Shown here in pieces: positions 1 to 8,829 of a stretch of 64,000 nucleotides of DNA. The notes beneath the pieces were generated by a model. That model had not been told where the DNA came from. It ran no database searches and worked only from the letters and a program-made list of their open reading frames with translations. The DNA lies in the NCBI RefSeq assembly GCF_014196745.1, contig NZ_JACIEH010000003.1, positions 434,001 to 498,000 on the forward strand. The letters are read 5' to 3'. The position numbers were made by a program, and so were the translations under genes. Each line of letters starts with the position of its first letter. Position 1 is the stretch's first letter. The stretch comes from Sphingomonas kyeonggiensis. Lineage in GTDB: Bacteria > Pseudomonadota > Alphaproteobacteria > Sphingomonadales > Sphingomonadaceae.

Positions 1-1
1 C

Positions 2-409
2 CTGGCCAATGCCGGGGTCGCGCTGCCCGGCTGGCAGGCGCTGCTCGCGCCGCTGCCGCTCGCCGTCGCGCTGGGGCTGTTCCTCGGCAAGCAGGTCGGC
101 GTGTTCGGCAGCATTTGGCTGGCGGTGAAGGCGGGCATCGCACCGCGCCCGCATGCCCGCTGGGGGCAGATCTACGGCATGGCGCTGCTCGCCGGGATCG
201 GCTTCACGATGAGCCTGTTCATCGGCGGGCTGGCCTTTCCGCCGGGGCCGCTGACCGACCAGGTGAAGATCGGCGTGCTCGCCGGATCGGTCCTGTCGGC
301 GCTGCTGGGTTACTTCGTCCTGCGCTCGACCAGCACCGCGACCACCAGCACCGCGAACCCGCCGAGCGAGAGCAGCGCGCCGACCCAGCCGGTCGACGTC
401 CAGCCATAG
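2..409 (+). CDS. nhaA: Na+/H+ antiporter NhaA, C-terminal part (5' end outside window)
   Basis: The reading frame is open from base 2 and encodes the last membrane segments of an NhaA-type sodium/proton antiporter of the inner membrane. NhaA-like stretches are LANAGVALPG at the left edge and GIGFTMSLFIGGLAF near residues 60-75 of the visible part. The family normally ends soon after the last helix, here at about LLGYFVLRS. This copy then continues for about 25 Thr/Ser/Pro-rich residues (STSTATTSTANPP and on) that lie antisense to the 3' end of the convergent MFS gene. The natural stop therefore seems to have been lost or never evolved. The identity is secure; the tail is probably a functionless extension. 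Confidence 0.88.
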   Translation: MANAGVALPGWQALLAPLPLAVALGLFLGKQVGVFGSIWLAVKAGIAPRPHARWGQIYGMALLAGIGFTMSLFIGGLAFPPGPLTDQVKIGVLAGSVLSALLGYFVLRSTSTATTSTANPPSESSAPTQPVDVQP

Positions 410-1491
410 CCCGCCGCAATCGCGAGGCCGCCCAGCCAGGGGCCGAGTGCGTTGGCGAAGTTGAAGGCGGAGTGGTTGAGCGAGGCGGCCAGCCCCTGCG
501 CTTCGCCGGCGACGTCCATCAGCCGGGTCTGCAGCACCGCGCCAAGTGCGCCGAGGAAGCCGATCGCGAAGATGTCGAGCGCGATGCTCCACAATTGATG
601 GGCGGCCAGCGGATAGAGCGCGAGCGCGACGGCGCTGCCGAGCAGCAGCACCGCGGCGGTGGGCATCAGCGCGCGATCGGCGAATCTGGGCACGATGATG
701 CTGCCGAGCGTCGCGCCGACGCCGAACACCGCGAGGACCAGCGGGATCATCGCCGGCGAGGTGCGGGTGACCTCCAGCATGGTCGAGGCGACATAGGTGT
801 AGACGCAGAACATGCCGCCAAAGCCGATCGCGCTGATGCCGAGCGTCAGCCAGACCTGGCCATTGGCGAGCGCGCCCAGCTCCTTGAGCGGGCTGGCGCC
901 GTGCTGGGGCGGGTCGCGCGGGGCGAGCGCGGCGACCAGCGCCACCGTCGTCAGGGCGAGTACGCCGACCACCACGAAGCCCCAGCGCCAGCCGACCGCC
1001 TGGCCCAGCCAGTTGGCGAGCGGTACGCCCAGGATCGTCGCCACGGTGAGGCCGAGCATCATCCGCCCGACCGCCTGGGATCGCTTGTTGAACGGCACCA
1101 GCGAGGCGGCGACCAAAGCGGCGATGCCGAAATAGGCGCCGTGCGGCAGGCCGGAGAGGAAGCGGAACAGCAGCAGCCAATGATAATTGGGAGCCAATGC
1201 GCTCAGCGTGTTGAACAGCGCGAAGGCGCCCATCAGCAGGAGCAGGGTGAGCCGCCGCGACAGCTTCGCCGCGCCGACCGCGATCAGCGGCGCGCCGACG
1301 ACCACGCCGAGCGCATAGGCGCTGATGACATGGCCGGCGCTCGGTACGTCGATCCCCAGACCCTCGGCCATGTACGGCACCAGGCTCATCGTCGCGAATT
1401 CGGTGGTGCCGATCGCGAAGCCGCCCATCGCCAGCGCGAAATGGACGAGGCCGACATTATGGGTGCGGGGGGTGGAGAGCGGGGCGTGCAT
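310..1491 (-). CDS. MFS transporter, AraJ/NepI-like drug or sugar efflux family
   Basis: This 12-helix major facilitator belongs to the DHA1 efflux type. Its first helix reads FALAMGGFAIGTTEFATM, the signature of AraJ/YdhP/NepI-like exporters. The G-rich helix 5 region (LTVATILGVPLANWLGQ) matches the drug:H+ antiporter motif C position. The ATG at 1491 was chosen because the 24 residues upstream do not look like an MFS N terminus; this gives about 393 aa, the normal family size. The 3' end overlaps the tail of nhaA by 100 bases in convergent orientation. The substrate cannot be inferred. Confidence 0.85.
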   Translation of the reverse strand: MHAPLSTPRTHNVGLVHFALAMGGFAIGTTEFATMSLVPYMAEGLGIDVPSAGHVISAYALGVVVGAPLIAVGAAKLSRRLTLLLLMGAFALFNTLSALAPNYHWLLLFRFLSGLPHGAYFGIAALVAASLVPFNKRSQAVGRMMLGLTVATILGVPLANWLGQAVGWRWGFVVVGVLALTTVALVAALAPRDPPQHGASPLKELGALANGQVWLTLGISAIGFGGMFCVYTYVASTMLEVTRTSPAMIPLVLAVFGVGATLGSIIVPRFADRALMPTAAVLLLGSAVALALYPLAAHQLWSIALDIFAIGFLGALGAVLQTRLMDVAGEAQGLAASLNHSAFNFANALGPWLGGLAIAAGYGWTSTGWVGALLSLGGFAVLVVAVLVERRTK

Positions 1492-1653
1492 CACCGGGCA
1501 AGTGGCTATGCTGCACTGCAGCGTCAATGGTCGTTTCAACACATACGAATGCAATCGCCGCATTTGCCGGCTTCACGCTTCGCGGCTGCGACCCGTTGCC
1601 TTGGCGCGGCCAAATCCGCATAGCCGCCGCACCGCAATAGAAGGAGCAGCCGC

Positions 1654-2388
1654 ATGCCCACCGCACTCATCACCGGCGCGACCGCAGGGATTGGCGAGGC
1701 CTGTGTCCATGCCTTTGCCGATGCCGGGTGGAACGTCGTCGCCACCGGGCGACGCGAGGACCGGCTGGCCAAGCTCCAGCGCGACAATGTCCGTACCCTC
1801 GCCTTCGACATCCGCGACGAAGCGGCGCGCGATGCGGCGCTCGATTCGCTGCCCGAGGATTTCCGCGGGATCGACCTGCTGGTGAACAATGCCGGCCTGG
1901 CGCTCGGCCTGGAGCCGGCGCAGCAGGCGTCGCTCGCCAACTGGAAGACGATGATCGACACCAATGTCGTCGCGCTCGCCTCGATCACCCACAAGCTGCT
2001 GCCGATGCTGGTCGAGCGGAAAGGTGCGATCATCAACCTGTCCTCGGTGGCGGCGAACTATCCCTATCCGGGCGGCAATGTGTACGCGGCGACCAAGGCC
2101 TTTGTCCGCCAGCTGAGCCTGGACCTGCGCGCCGACCTGCACGGTACCGGGGTGCGGGTCACTTCGATCGAACCGGGCATGGTCGAGACCGAGTTCACCC
2201 TGGTGCGCACCGGCAGCCAGGAAACCTCGGACAAGCTCTATGGCGGCGTGAACCCGATGACCGCCGAGGACATCGCCGAGACGATCCTGTGGGTGGCGAC
2301 GCTGCCGCCGCACCTCAACATCAACACGCTCGAGCTGATGCCGGTCAACCAGAGCTGGCAGGGCTTCGCGGTCCACCGCGAAGGCTGA
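1654..2388 (+). CDS. SDR family NADP-dependent oxidoreductase, YdfG-like
   Basis: This is a classical short-chain dehydrogenase of 244 aa. The cofactor loop TGATAGIGEA is at residues 7-16, NNAG is near residue 80, the catalytic Ser is in NLSSVA near 130 and the YxxxK pair is in YAATKAF near 145. The RR after the second strand (ATGRREDRL) favours NADP(H). Overall it resembles YdfG, which acts on 3-hydroxy acids such as serine, allo-threonine and 3-hydroxypropionate. An AAGGAG ribosome site lies 11 bases before the ATG. It is followed on the same strand by a PLP decarboxylase, so the two may be co-transcribed. The exact substrate is not determinable. Confidence 0.87.
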   Translation: MPTALITGATAGIGEACVHAFADAGWNVVATGRREDRLAKLQRDNVRTLAFDIRDEAARDAALDSLPEDFRGIDLLVNNAGLALGLEPAQQASLANWKTMIDTNVVALASITHKLLPMLVERKGAIINLSSVAANYPYPGGNVYAATKAFVRQLSLDLRADLHGTGVRVTSIEPGMVETEFTLVRTGSQETSDKLYGGVNPMTAEDIAETILWVATLPPHLNINTLELMPVNQSWQGFAVHREG

Positions 2389-2456
2389 GCGCAAGTTCCG
2401 GAATGCGCCCCGCCACCGGACGGGGCATCGTCACGACCTTGGGAGAGGAAGCGGTG

Positions 2457-3842
2457 ATGCAGGACGAATGGACGGCGCTGGAGCATGCGGCGGCGCACGC
2501 GATTGCCTATCGACAGGAAACCGGGTCGGCGGAGACCACGCCGGTCGCCGACTATGCGGCGATGCTCGAGGCGTTCGCCGCACCCCTGCCCGAGGAGGGC
2601 GACGATCCCGTCTCGGTGATCGAGCATCTGGTCGAGGCGGCGACGCCGGGCATCCGCGCGATGACCGGCCCGCGTTTCTTCGGCTGGGTGATCGGCAATT
2701 CGCACCCGACGGGCGTCGCGGCCGACTGGCTCGCCTCGGCCTGGGGGCAGAATGTCGGCAATGTCGTCGCGGCGCCGGCGGCATCGGCGGTGGAGAAGGT
2801 CGCGGCCGACTGGCTGCTCGAGTTGCTCGACCTGCCGCGCGACTCCTCGATGGGCTTCGTCACCGGGGCGACGGTGGCCAATTTCGTCTGCCTCGCGGCG
2901 GCGCGGAGCGAAGTGCTGCGCCGGGCGGGATGGGACGTCGAGGCGGACGGCATGTTCGGTGCGCCGCCGATCGACGTGCTGATCGGTGCGGATGCGCATG
3001 CGACGGTATTCTCGGGGCTGAAATATCTCGGGCTTGGTGCGAAGCGGGTTAGGACGGTCGAGACCGATGCTGCGGGGCGGATGCTGGCGGGCGATTTCGA
3101 GCGGGTGCTGCGCGGGTGCGCGGGGCCGGTGATCGCGATCGCCCAGGCCGGGCAGATAAACACCGGCGCCTGCGATCCCTTTGCCGAGATCGCGCCCCTG
3201 GCCCGGGCGGCCGGGGCCTGGCTGCACGTCGATGGCGCGTTCGGGCTCTGGGCACAGGCTGCGCCGGGGCGGAAGCACCTTACTGCTGGTGTCGAACTGG
3301 CCGACAGCTGGGCGACCGACGGGCACAAATGGCTGCAGACGCCCTATGATTGCGGCTTCGCGATCGTGCGTGATGCCGAGGCGCACCGCCGCGCGATGGC
3401 GATCTCGGCGAGCTACCTGCCGCCCGCCCAGGATGCGGAGCGCGATCCCTCCGCCTATGTGCCCGAGCTGTCGCGCCGGGCGCGCGGCTTCGCCACCTGG
3501 GCGATGATCCGGCGGCTGGGTCGCGAAGGGATCGCCGAGCTGGTCGAGCGCAATTGCGCTCTGGCGACGCACATGGGCGAGACGCTGGGCGGCGATGACG
3601 GCGTCGCCCTGGTCTGCCCGGTCGCGCTCAACCAGTTCATGCTGCGCTTCGGCGACAGCGACGAGGCGACGCTCGCGGTGGTGCGCCAGGTGCAGGAGGA
3701 CGCGGTGGCGTTCATCGGCGCGGCGTTGTGGCGCGGGCAATGGGTGATGCGCGTTTCGGTGAGCTCGGCGGCGACCCATCTCGCCGATGCGGAAGTGACG
3801 ATCGCCGCCGTGCGCAGCGCCTGGGCGAAGGTGCGGGGGTAA
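2457..3842 (+). CDS. PLP-dependent group II amino-acid decarboxylase family protein
   Basis: This 461-aa fold-type I PLP enzyme belongs to the aromatic-L-amino-acid/glutamate decarboxylase family. The PLP lysine is in ATDGHKWLQTPYDCG, and the aspartate that contacts the pyridine nitrogen is in WLHVDGAFG. The N-terminal GPRFFGWVIGNSHPTGVAADW region matches the family's substrate-side loop. The ATG at 2457 is preceded by a GTG codon and GAGAGGAAG; the frame is open far upstream, but without family similarity there. The amino acid substrate is unknown. Many proteobacterial members are annotated only as 'aspartate aminotransferase family' or 'pyridoxal-dependent decarboxylase', so a different reaction is possible. 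Confidence 0.85.
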   Translation: MQDEWTALEHAAAHAIAYRQETGSAETTPVADYAAMLEAFAAPLPEEGDDPVSVIEHLVEAATPGIRAMTGPRFFGWVIGNSHPTGVAADWLASAWGQNVGNVVAAPAASAVEKVAADWLLELLDLPRDSSMGFVTGATVANFVCLAAARSEVLRRAGWDVEADGMFGAPPIDVLIGADAHATVFSGLKYLGLGAKRVRTVETDAAGRMLAGDFERVLRGCAGPVIAIAQAGQINTGACDPFAEIAPLARAAGAWLHVDGAFGLWAQAAPGRKHLTAGVELADSWATDGHKWLQTPYDCGFAIVRDAEAHRRAMAISASYLPPAQDAERDPSAYVPELSRRARGFATWAMIRRLGREGIAELVERNCALATHMGETLGGDDGVALVCPVALNQFMLRFGDSDEATLAVVRQVQEDAVAFIGAALWRGQWVMRVSVSSAATHLADAEVTIAAVRSAWAKVRG

Positions 3843-3858
3843 GGCTTGACCCAATATA

Positions 3859-3884
3859 ATCCTCCCCCTGGCGGGGGAGGATTG
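3859..3884. terminator. GC-rich perfect hairpin between convergent genes
   Basis: AATCCTCCCCC and its exact complement GGGGGAGGATT flank a TGGC loop, giving an 11-bp stem. It sits just after the decarboxylase stop and just before the 3' end of the minus-strand dehydrogenase, so it could serve both genes. No clear U-run follows on either strand. Rho-independent termination is therefore inferred from position and stem strength; it could also be a dispersed extragenic palindrome. Confidence 0.6.
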
Positions 3885-3892
3885 TGGGCGAC

Positions 3893-4765
3893 CTACAGCC
3901 CCGCGTCGGCCCGCACCGCCAGCGCGAGGCCCGACCAGTCGAGATCCTCGCCTTCACGCGCCATCGCGCTGAGCAGATGGTCGCGGATCACCCCGAGCAC
4001 CGGCATCGGGACGCGGCTGTCATTGGCCAGCGACGCCACCAGGTTCATGTCCTTGAGGCCGAGCGGGGCGGTGAAGCCCGCCGGGCGGAAGCGCTGCTCG
4101 GCGAGGATCTCGCCATAGACGCGGTGGCTGCGGCCGCCGAACAGGGTCTCGGTCATCACCTCCACGAAGGTCGCCGGGGCCACGCCGTTCTTCTCGCCCA
4201 GCGCCATCGCCTCGGCAAAGCTCTCGACCGCGGCGAGGATCATGAAATTGCCCGAGAGCTTGACGATGTTCGCCTGCTCCGGTCGGTCGCCGACCGGGAA
4301 GACGCGTTGGCCGATCGCCTCGAACAGCGGCTGGCAGGCGGCGATCAGGTCTGCGTCGCCGGCCGCCACGATGTTGAGCGCGCCGGCGGCAGCGACATCG
4401 GGGCGGCCGAATACCGGCGCCGAGAGGAAGCGCATGCCGGCCTCGCGGTGGGCCGTGTCGAGCCGGGTGACCAGCGTCGGGGCGATCGTGCTCATCGATA
4501 CGTGGATCGCCCGGGAGTTGGCCTGCAGGATACCCTTCTCGCCGAAGGTCACCGCTTCCACCGCCGCGTCGTTGGCGAGCATCGTCACGACCAGCTCGCC
4601 TTGCGCCGCTTCGGCGGGGCTGGCGGCGCGGACGGCGCCCTCGGCGACCAGCGCGTCGGTCTTGGCGGGATCGCGATTCCATACGGTGAGGCGGTGGCCC
4701 GCCTTGGCGATGTTGCGGGCAATGCCGATGCCCATATGGCCGAGGCCGATGACGCCGATTTCCAT
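3893..4765 (-). CDS. NAD(P)-dependent oxidoreductase, 3-hydroxyisobutyrate dehydrogenase family
   Basis: This 290-aa beta-hydroxyacid dehydrogenase starts with the dinucleotide motif GVIGLGHMGIGIARN. It carries the family's substrate loop near residue 120 (SAPVFGRPDVAAAGAL), the catalytic lysine region (VKLSGNFMILAAVE) near 170, and GLKDMNLVASLA near 240. NRDP after the second strand suggests NADP. These enzymes oxidise or reduce small 3-hydroxy or 4-hydroxy acids such as 3-hydroxyisobutyrate, tartronate semialdehyde or succinic semialdehyde. The ATG at 4765 has GGAG upstream. The long upstream extension of the open frame overlaps the divergent epimerase gene and is not coding. Confidence 0.87.
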   Translation of the reverse strand: MEIGVIGLGHMGIGIARNIAKAGHRLTVWNRDPAKTDALVAEGAVRAASPAEAAQGELVVTMLANDAAVEAVTFGEKGILQANSRAIHVSMSTIAPTLVTRLDTAHREAGMRFLSAPVFGRPDVAAAGALNIVAAGDADLIAACQPLFEAIGQRVFPVGDRPEQANIVKLSGNFMILAAVESFAEAMALGEKNGVAPATFVEVMTETLFGGRSHRVYGEILAEQRFRPAGFTAPLGLKDMNLVASLANDSRVPMPVLGVIRDHLLSAMAREGEDLDWSGLALAVRADAGL

Positions 4766-4870
4766 GAAGCTGCTCCGTTGGACCCGCGCGACCGGATGCC
4801 GCGCCGCAGATTGTTGCCGGCGCAGGCGCCGTGCTAGCGGCAGATAGGGTGACAGGATCGGAGGGCAAGC

Positions 4871-5749
4871 GTGGCTGACAATTGGATTCGCATCGCATCG
4901 GACGAGCTGGGCGCCGCGATCAATCCCTTTGGCGCCGAGCTGTCGTCCCTCACCGATGCCGAAGGGCGCGAGCTGATGACCGATGCCGATCCGGCTTTCT
5001 GGTCGGGACGGGCGCCCTTGCTCTTTCCGATCGTCGGGCGGCTGATGGGCGATGCGTATCGGCTGGACGGCAACACCTATGCGCTGCCCCAGCATGGCTT
5101 CGCGCGGAAGCAGGATTTCGTGCTGGTCGAGCAGGCGCCGGACCGGGCGGTGCTGCGGCTGGTCGACAATGAAGCGACGCGCGCGGTCTATCCCTTCGCC
5201 TTCGTGCTCGATGCGGCGTTCTCGCTGCGCGGGGCGACGCTCTCGATGGACATCACCGTCACCAATAGCGGCGATGTCGACATGCCGGCGAGCTTCGGCT
5301 TCCACCCGGCCCTGGCCTGGCCGCTGCCGTACGGCGCGGCGAAGGAAGAGCATCAGATCACCTTCGCCGATGACGAGCCGGGCCAGCTCGCGGCGATCGT
5401 CAAAGGAGGCTGGATGGACGCGGAGGGCTGGGAGAGCCCGGTCGATGGCCGGGTGCTCGAGCTGTATGACGAGCTGTTCGAGCGCGATGCGCTGGTTTGG
5501 AATCCGGTGCGCAGCCAGTCGCTGGCCTATGGCGCGCTGGGCGGGCCGAAGCTGGTCTGCGACTTTCCCGATACGCCGGCGCTGGGCCTGTGGATGAAGC
5601 CGGGCGCGAACTATCTGTGCATCGAGCCCTGGCACGGCATCGCCGACCCCTATGGCTTCACCGGCGAGATCTGGGACAAGCCGCTGATGCAGCGCTATGC
5701 GCCGGGCCAGTCGCGGACCTTCACGATGCGCGTAACGCTGGGGGACTGA
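4871..5749 (+). CDS. Aldose 1-epimerase family protein
   Basis: This 292-aa beta-sandwich protein belongs to the galactose mutarotase superfamily, LacX-like branch. It has ALPQHGFARKQDF (conserved His) near residue 75, FGFHPALAW (second conserved His) near residue 143, and the C-terminal acid region CIEPWHGIADPYG near residue 250. It probably interconverts alpha and beta anomers of free hexoses or a related sugar in the cytoplasm. The start is GTG at 4871, with GGAGGG nine bases upstream. It is divergent from the minus-strand dehydrogenase with about 105 bases between the two starts, which must hold both promoters. Confidence 0.87.
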   Translation: MADNWIRIASDELGAAINPFGAELSSLTDAEGRELMTDADPAFWSGRAPLLFPIVGRLMGDAYRLDGNTYALPQHGFARKQDFVLVEQAPDRAVLRLVDNEATRAVYPFAFVLDAAFSLRGATLSMDITVTNSGDVDMPASFGFHPALAWPLPYGAAKEEHQITFADDEPGQLAAIVKGGWMDAEGWESPVDGRVLELYDELFERDALVWNPVRSQSLAYGALGGPKLVCDFPDTPALGLWMKPGANYLCIEPWHGIADPYGFTGEIWDKPLMQRYAPGQSRTFTMRVTLGD

Positions 5750-5767
5750 GGCGAGTCTTTGGTTGAC

Positions 5768-5811
5768 GCATCGCGGTCGCGAAAACCGGTTCCCACTTTT
5801 CGCTGCGATGC
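5768..5811. repeat. Alphaproteobacterial extragenic palindrome
   Basis: The arms GCATCGC and GCGATGC enclose the AAAACCGGTTCCCACTTTT core, so the whole element can fold on itself. The CGAAAACCGGTTCCCAC core is familiar from many alphaproteobacterial intergenic regions. It fills most of the gap between the aldose epimerase and prfC. Only one copy was noticed here by eye. Confidence 0.7.
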
Positions 5812-5828
5812 TCTAAAGGCGCGCGATC

Positions 5829-7397
5829 ATGCCAGTTTCAGACCGCCGTACCTTCGCCATCATCTCGCACCCCGACGCGGGCAAGACCACGCTCACCGAA
5901 AAGCTGCTGCTGTTCGGTGGCGCGATCCATCTTGCCGGTGAGGTCAAGGCGCGCGGCCAGGCGCGGCGCGCGCGCTCGGACTGGATGAAGATCGAGCAGC
6001 AGCGCGGCATCTCGGTGACGTCGTCGGTGATGACCTTCGAGCGGAACGGGGTGACCTTCAACCTGCTCGACACGCCGGGCCACGAGGACTTCTCGGAAGA
6101 CACCTATCGCACGCTTACGGCCGTGGACTCCGCGGTGATGGTGATCGACGTCGCCAAGGGCATCGAGAGCCAGACGCGCAAGCTGTTCGAGGTCTGCCGG
6201 CTGCGCAACGTGCCGATCATCACCTTCGTCAACAAGGTCGACCGCGAAGGCCGCCACGTGTTCGAGACGCTCGACGAGATCGCCGACCTTCTCGCGCTCG
6301 ACGTGTGCCCGATGACCTGGCCGGTGGGCATGGGCGGCACCTTCGAGGGGATCTTCGACCTGGCCACCAATCGGCTCCTGCTGCCCGAGGGCGACAGCCG
6401 CGAATTCCATGGCAAGGTGGTGCAGACCTCGGGCATCGACGATCCGCAGCTGGATGAAATCATCTCGGCCGAGAACCTCGCCAAGCTGCGCGAGGATGTC
6501 GAGCTGGCCCAGGCCGGCTATCCGGCGTTCGACGGCGAGGCCTATCGCCACGGCGACCTGACTCCGGTCTATTTCGGCTCGGCGTTGAAGGAATTCGGCG
6601 TCGATTCGCTGATCGAGGCGATCGCGACGCACGCGCCGCCGCCGCACGCACTGCCGGCCGAGCCGGCGCCGGTTGCGCCCGACGCCGGGCAGGTCAGCGG
6701 CTTCGTGTTCAAGGTCCAGGCGAACATGGACCCCAACCACCGCGACCGCATCGCGTTCATGCGGCTGGTCTCGGGCACCTTCAAGCGCGGCATGAAGCTG
6801 ACGCCGACCGGGCATGGCAAGCCGATCGCGATCCACTCGCCGATCCTGTTCTTCGCGCGCGAGCGCGAGCTGGCGGACGAGGCGTTTCCGGGCGACATCA
6901 TCGGCATTCCGAACCACGGCGTGCTGCGCGTCGGCGATACGCTGAGCGAGAAGGCGGACGTGCGCTTCACCGGCCTGCCGAACTTCGCGCCGGAAATCCT
7001 GCGCCGCGTGGCGCTCAAGGATCCGACCAAGACCAAGCAGCTGCGCAAGGCGCTGGACGACATGGCCGAGGAAGGCGTGACCCAGGTCTTCTATCCGGAG
7101 ATCGGATCGAACTGGATCATCGGCGTGGTCGGCCAGCTGCAGCTCGACGTGCTGCTCAGCCGGCTCGATGCCGAATACAAGGTGGCGGCGGGGCTGGAAG
7201 TGGCGCCGTTCGAGACCGCGCGCTGGATCACGGCCGAGGATCCCAAGGACCTGGCCGAGTTCATGTCGCTCAACCGCGGCGCGATGGCCAAGGACCGGGA
7301 CGGCAATCCGGTGTTCATGGCCAAGTCGAACTGGGAAGTCGGCTATGTCGCCGATCGCTATTCGAAGGTGAAGTTCGCGGCGACGCGCGAGCGCTGA
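5829..7397 (+). CDS. prfC: Peptide chain release factor 3 (RF3), translational GTPase
   Basis: This 522-aa GTPase recycles RF1/RF2 from the ribosome after termination. The P-loop is in ISHPDAGKTTLTEKLL (residues 13-28), switch I in EQQRGISVTSSVM, G3 in LLDTPGHEDFSEDTYR and G4 in FVNKVDREGR. The SEDTYRTL sequence after G3, with length near 520, distinguishes RF3 from EF-G. All domains are present and the C terminus is intact. The ATG lies 17 bases after the palindromic element. No release-factor partner is adjacent, which is usual. Confidence 0.96.
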   Translation: MPVSDRRTFAIISHPDAGKTTLTEKLLLFGGAIHLAGEVKARGQARRARSDWMKIEQQRGISVTSSVMTFERNGVTFNLLDTPGHEDFSEDTYRTLTAVDSAVMVIDVAKGIESQTRKLFEVCRLRNVPIITFVNKVDREGRHVFETLDEIADLLALDVCPMTWPVGMGGTFEGIFDLATNRLLLPEGDSREFHGKVVQTSGIDDPQLDEIISAENLAKLREDVELAQAGYPAFDGEAYRHGDLTPVYFGSALKEFGVDSLIEAIATHAPPPHALPAEPAPVAPDAGQVSGFVFKVQANMDPNHRDRIAFMRLVSGTFKRGMKLTPTGHGKPIAIHSPILFFARERELADEAFPGDIIGIPNHGVLRVGDTLSEKADVRFTGLPNFAPEILRRVALKDPTKTKQLRKALDDMAEEGVTQVFYPEIGSNWIIGVVGQLQLDVLLSRLDAEYKVAAGLEVAPFETARWITAEDPKDLAEFMSLNRGAMAKDRDGNPVFMAKSNWEVGYVADRYSKVKFAATRER

Positions 7398-7415
7398 TCC
7401 GGGGTGTCTGCGGGT

Positions 7416-7443
7416 GGCCGGGCGGTCCCATCCCCGCCCGGCC
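7416..7443 (+). terminator. Probable prfC terminator hairpin
   Basis: GGCCGGGCGG and CCGCCCGGCC form a perfect 10-bp stem with an 8-base loop, starting 18 bases after the prfC stop. There is no good T-run afterwards, so efficiency is uncertain. Confidence 0.6.
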
Positions 7444-7471
7444 GTCCCGTAAAGGCATCCCCTCGGAACGC

Positions 7472-7543
7472 ATTTGCATGATCGTGCAAATTCGGAATCT
7501 GCGCGATTCAGGAAAGCGCCGAGTCGGAAAACTACCTAGGTAG
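7472..7543. other. Two dyad symmetries downstream of the minus-strand MFS gene
   Basis: ATTTGCA and TGCAAAT flank TGATCG at 7472-7491, and CTACCTAGGTAG at 7532-7543 is a perfect 12-base palindrome two bases from the MFS stop codon. Both are less GC-rich than their surroundings. They may be protein-binding sites or part of the transcription end of the MFS gene; neither role can be shown from sequence alone. Confidence 0.4.
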
Positions 7544-7545
7544 CC

Positions 7546-8808
7546 TCAGTCGACCCAGCCCTTGCGCACGTGCCGTGCGGCGAGAAGCGCGAGAATCCCG
7601 GCAATTACATAGAAGCCGAGGCAGAACACCGCGCCATAGCGCAGCGCGTCGGCGCCGTAGCTGGTCTTCAGCTCCTCGGACAGGAAGCCCATCAGCAGCG
7701 GGCCCAGGCCCATGCCGATCAGGTTGTTGATCAGCAGGAAGCTGCCCGAAGCGGTGGCGCGCATGTGCTGCGGCACCATGTGCTGCACCGCGGTGGTCAC
7801 CGGGCCGAGCCACAGGATGTTGAGCCCGTTGGGGATCAGCAGCAGCGGCCAGGCGATCCACGGGTTCGAGGTCAGGAAGCCGATCGCGAACAGCGGCGCG
7901 GTGATCAGCCAGGCGATGGCGGGCAGCCAAGCGTACCAGGCGCGGTCGCCCTTGCCGAGCCGGTCGGCGAACCAGCCGCCGGCGAACACGCCCGCCGTGC
8001 CGCCGATCAGCAGCAGCGACGCCATGAACTGGCCGGTGGTGACCAGGTCGAAGCCGAAATTGCCCATCAGCACCAGCGGCGTCCACAGCGCCAGGCCATA
8101 GCCGCACAGCGAGCTGCACGAGGCGCCGAAGGCGAGCAGCCAGAAACCGGGCTTGCCGGCGAGGATGCCGAACACCGCGCTCACCGGCGCCGCATCCCCC
8201 TTGGCGGCGGCCGGGCGCGGCACGTCACGCACCACCCAGCGGAACACCGGGGCGATCAGGATGCCGATCACGCCCATGGTGATGAACGCCGCGCGCCAGT
8301 CGACCAGGGCGGCGATATAGGCGCCGAGCAGCGTGCCGAGCGCCAGGCCGATCGGGATGCCGAGCGAATAGATGGCGAGCGCGCGGGCGCGCCGCTCGGG
8401 CGGGAAATAGTCGCTGATGACGGCATAGGACGGCGCGACGCCGCCCGCCTCGCCGACGCCCACGCCGAGGCGGAACAGGAAGAGCTGCCAATAGCCGGTG
8501 GCGAGGCCGCACAGCCCGGTGAACAGGCTCCACACCGCCAGCGCGCCGGCGATCACGCCCGAGCGGCTGGTCCGGTCGGCGAGATAGGCCAGCGGCACGC
8601 CCAGCACCGAATAGAGCACCGCGAAGGCCAGCCCGCCGATCGCGCCGAACTCGGTCTTGGTGAGGTGCAGGTCCTCCATGATCGGCTTGGCGAGGATGCC
8701 GAGGATCTGCCGGTCGAGGAAGTTGAAGGTGTAGACGAGCAGCAGCATCGCCAGCACCACGCCGCGATAGCCGGAGCGGTCCGCGGGATTTGAAACGGGA
8801 GCGTTCAT
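7546..8808 (-). CDS. MFS transporter, spinster-like family
   Basis: This 12-helix transporter belongs to the spinster/Spns group. The first helix ends in YTFNFLDRQILGILAKPI, the FxxRQI-type signature of this group. The motif A loop is LADRTSRSGVIAG, and helix 4-5 contains GVGVGEAGGVAPSYA. I prefer the ATG at 8808, because GAGG lies seven bases upstream; the ATG at 8814 would place GAGG only two bases away. In sphingomonads this family usually sits next to TonB-dependent receptors, as here, and is thought to take the imported compound across the inner membrane. A strong terminator separates it from the upstream receptor gene, so it may be read at a reduced level. Confidence 0.87.
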   Translation of the reverse strand: MNAPVSNPADRSGYRGVVLAMLLLVYTFNFLDRQILGILAKPIMEDLHLTKTEFGAIGGLAFAVLYSVLGVPLAYLADRTSRSGVIAGALAVWSLFTGLCGLATGYWQLFLFRLGVGVGEAGGVAPSYAVISDYFPPERRARALAIYSLGIPIGLALGTLLGAYIAALVDWRAAFITMGVIGILIAPVFRWVVRDVPRPAAAKGDAAPVSAVFGILAGKPGFWLLAFGASCSSLCGYGLALWTPLVLMGNFGFDLVTTGQFMASLLLIGGTAGVFAGGWFADRLGKGDRAWYAWLPAIAWLITAPLFAIGFLTSNPWIAWPLLLIPNGLNILWLGPVTTAVQHMVPQHMRATASGSFLLINNLIGMGLGPLLMGFLSEELKTSYGADALRYGAVFCLGFYVIAGILALLAARHVRKGWVD

Positions 8809-8829
8809 CGCCATACCTCGACATCAAAA

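Noticed and set aside
115..1623. 502-aa plus-strand open frame antisense to the MFS transporter
   Set aside because: Arg/His/Gln-rich shadow of a high-GC gene; the minus-strand frame has full MFS features.
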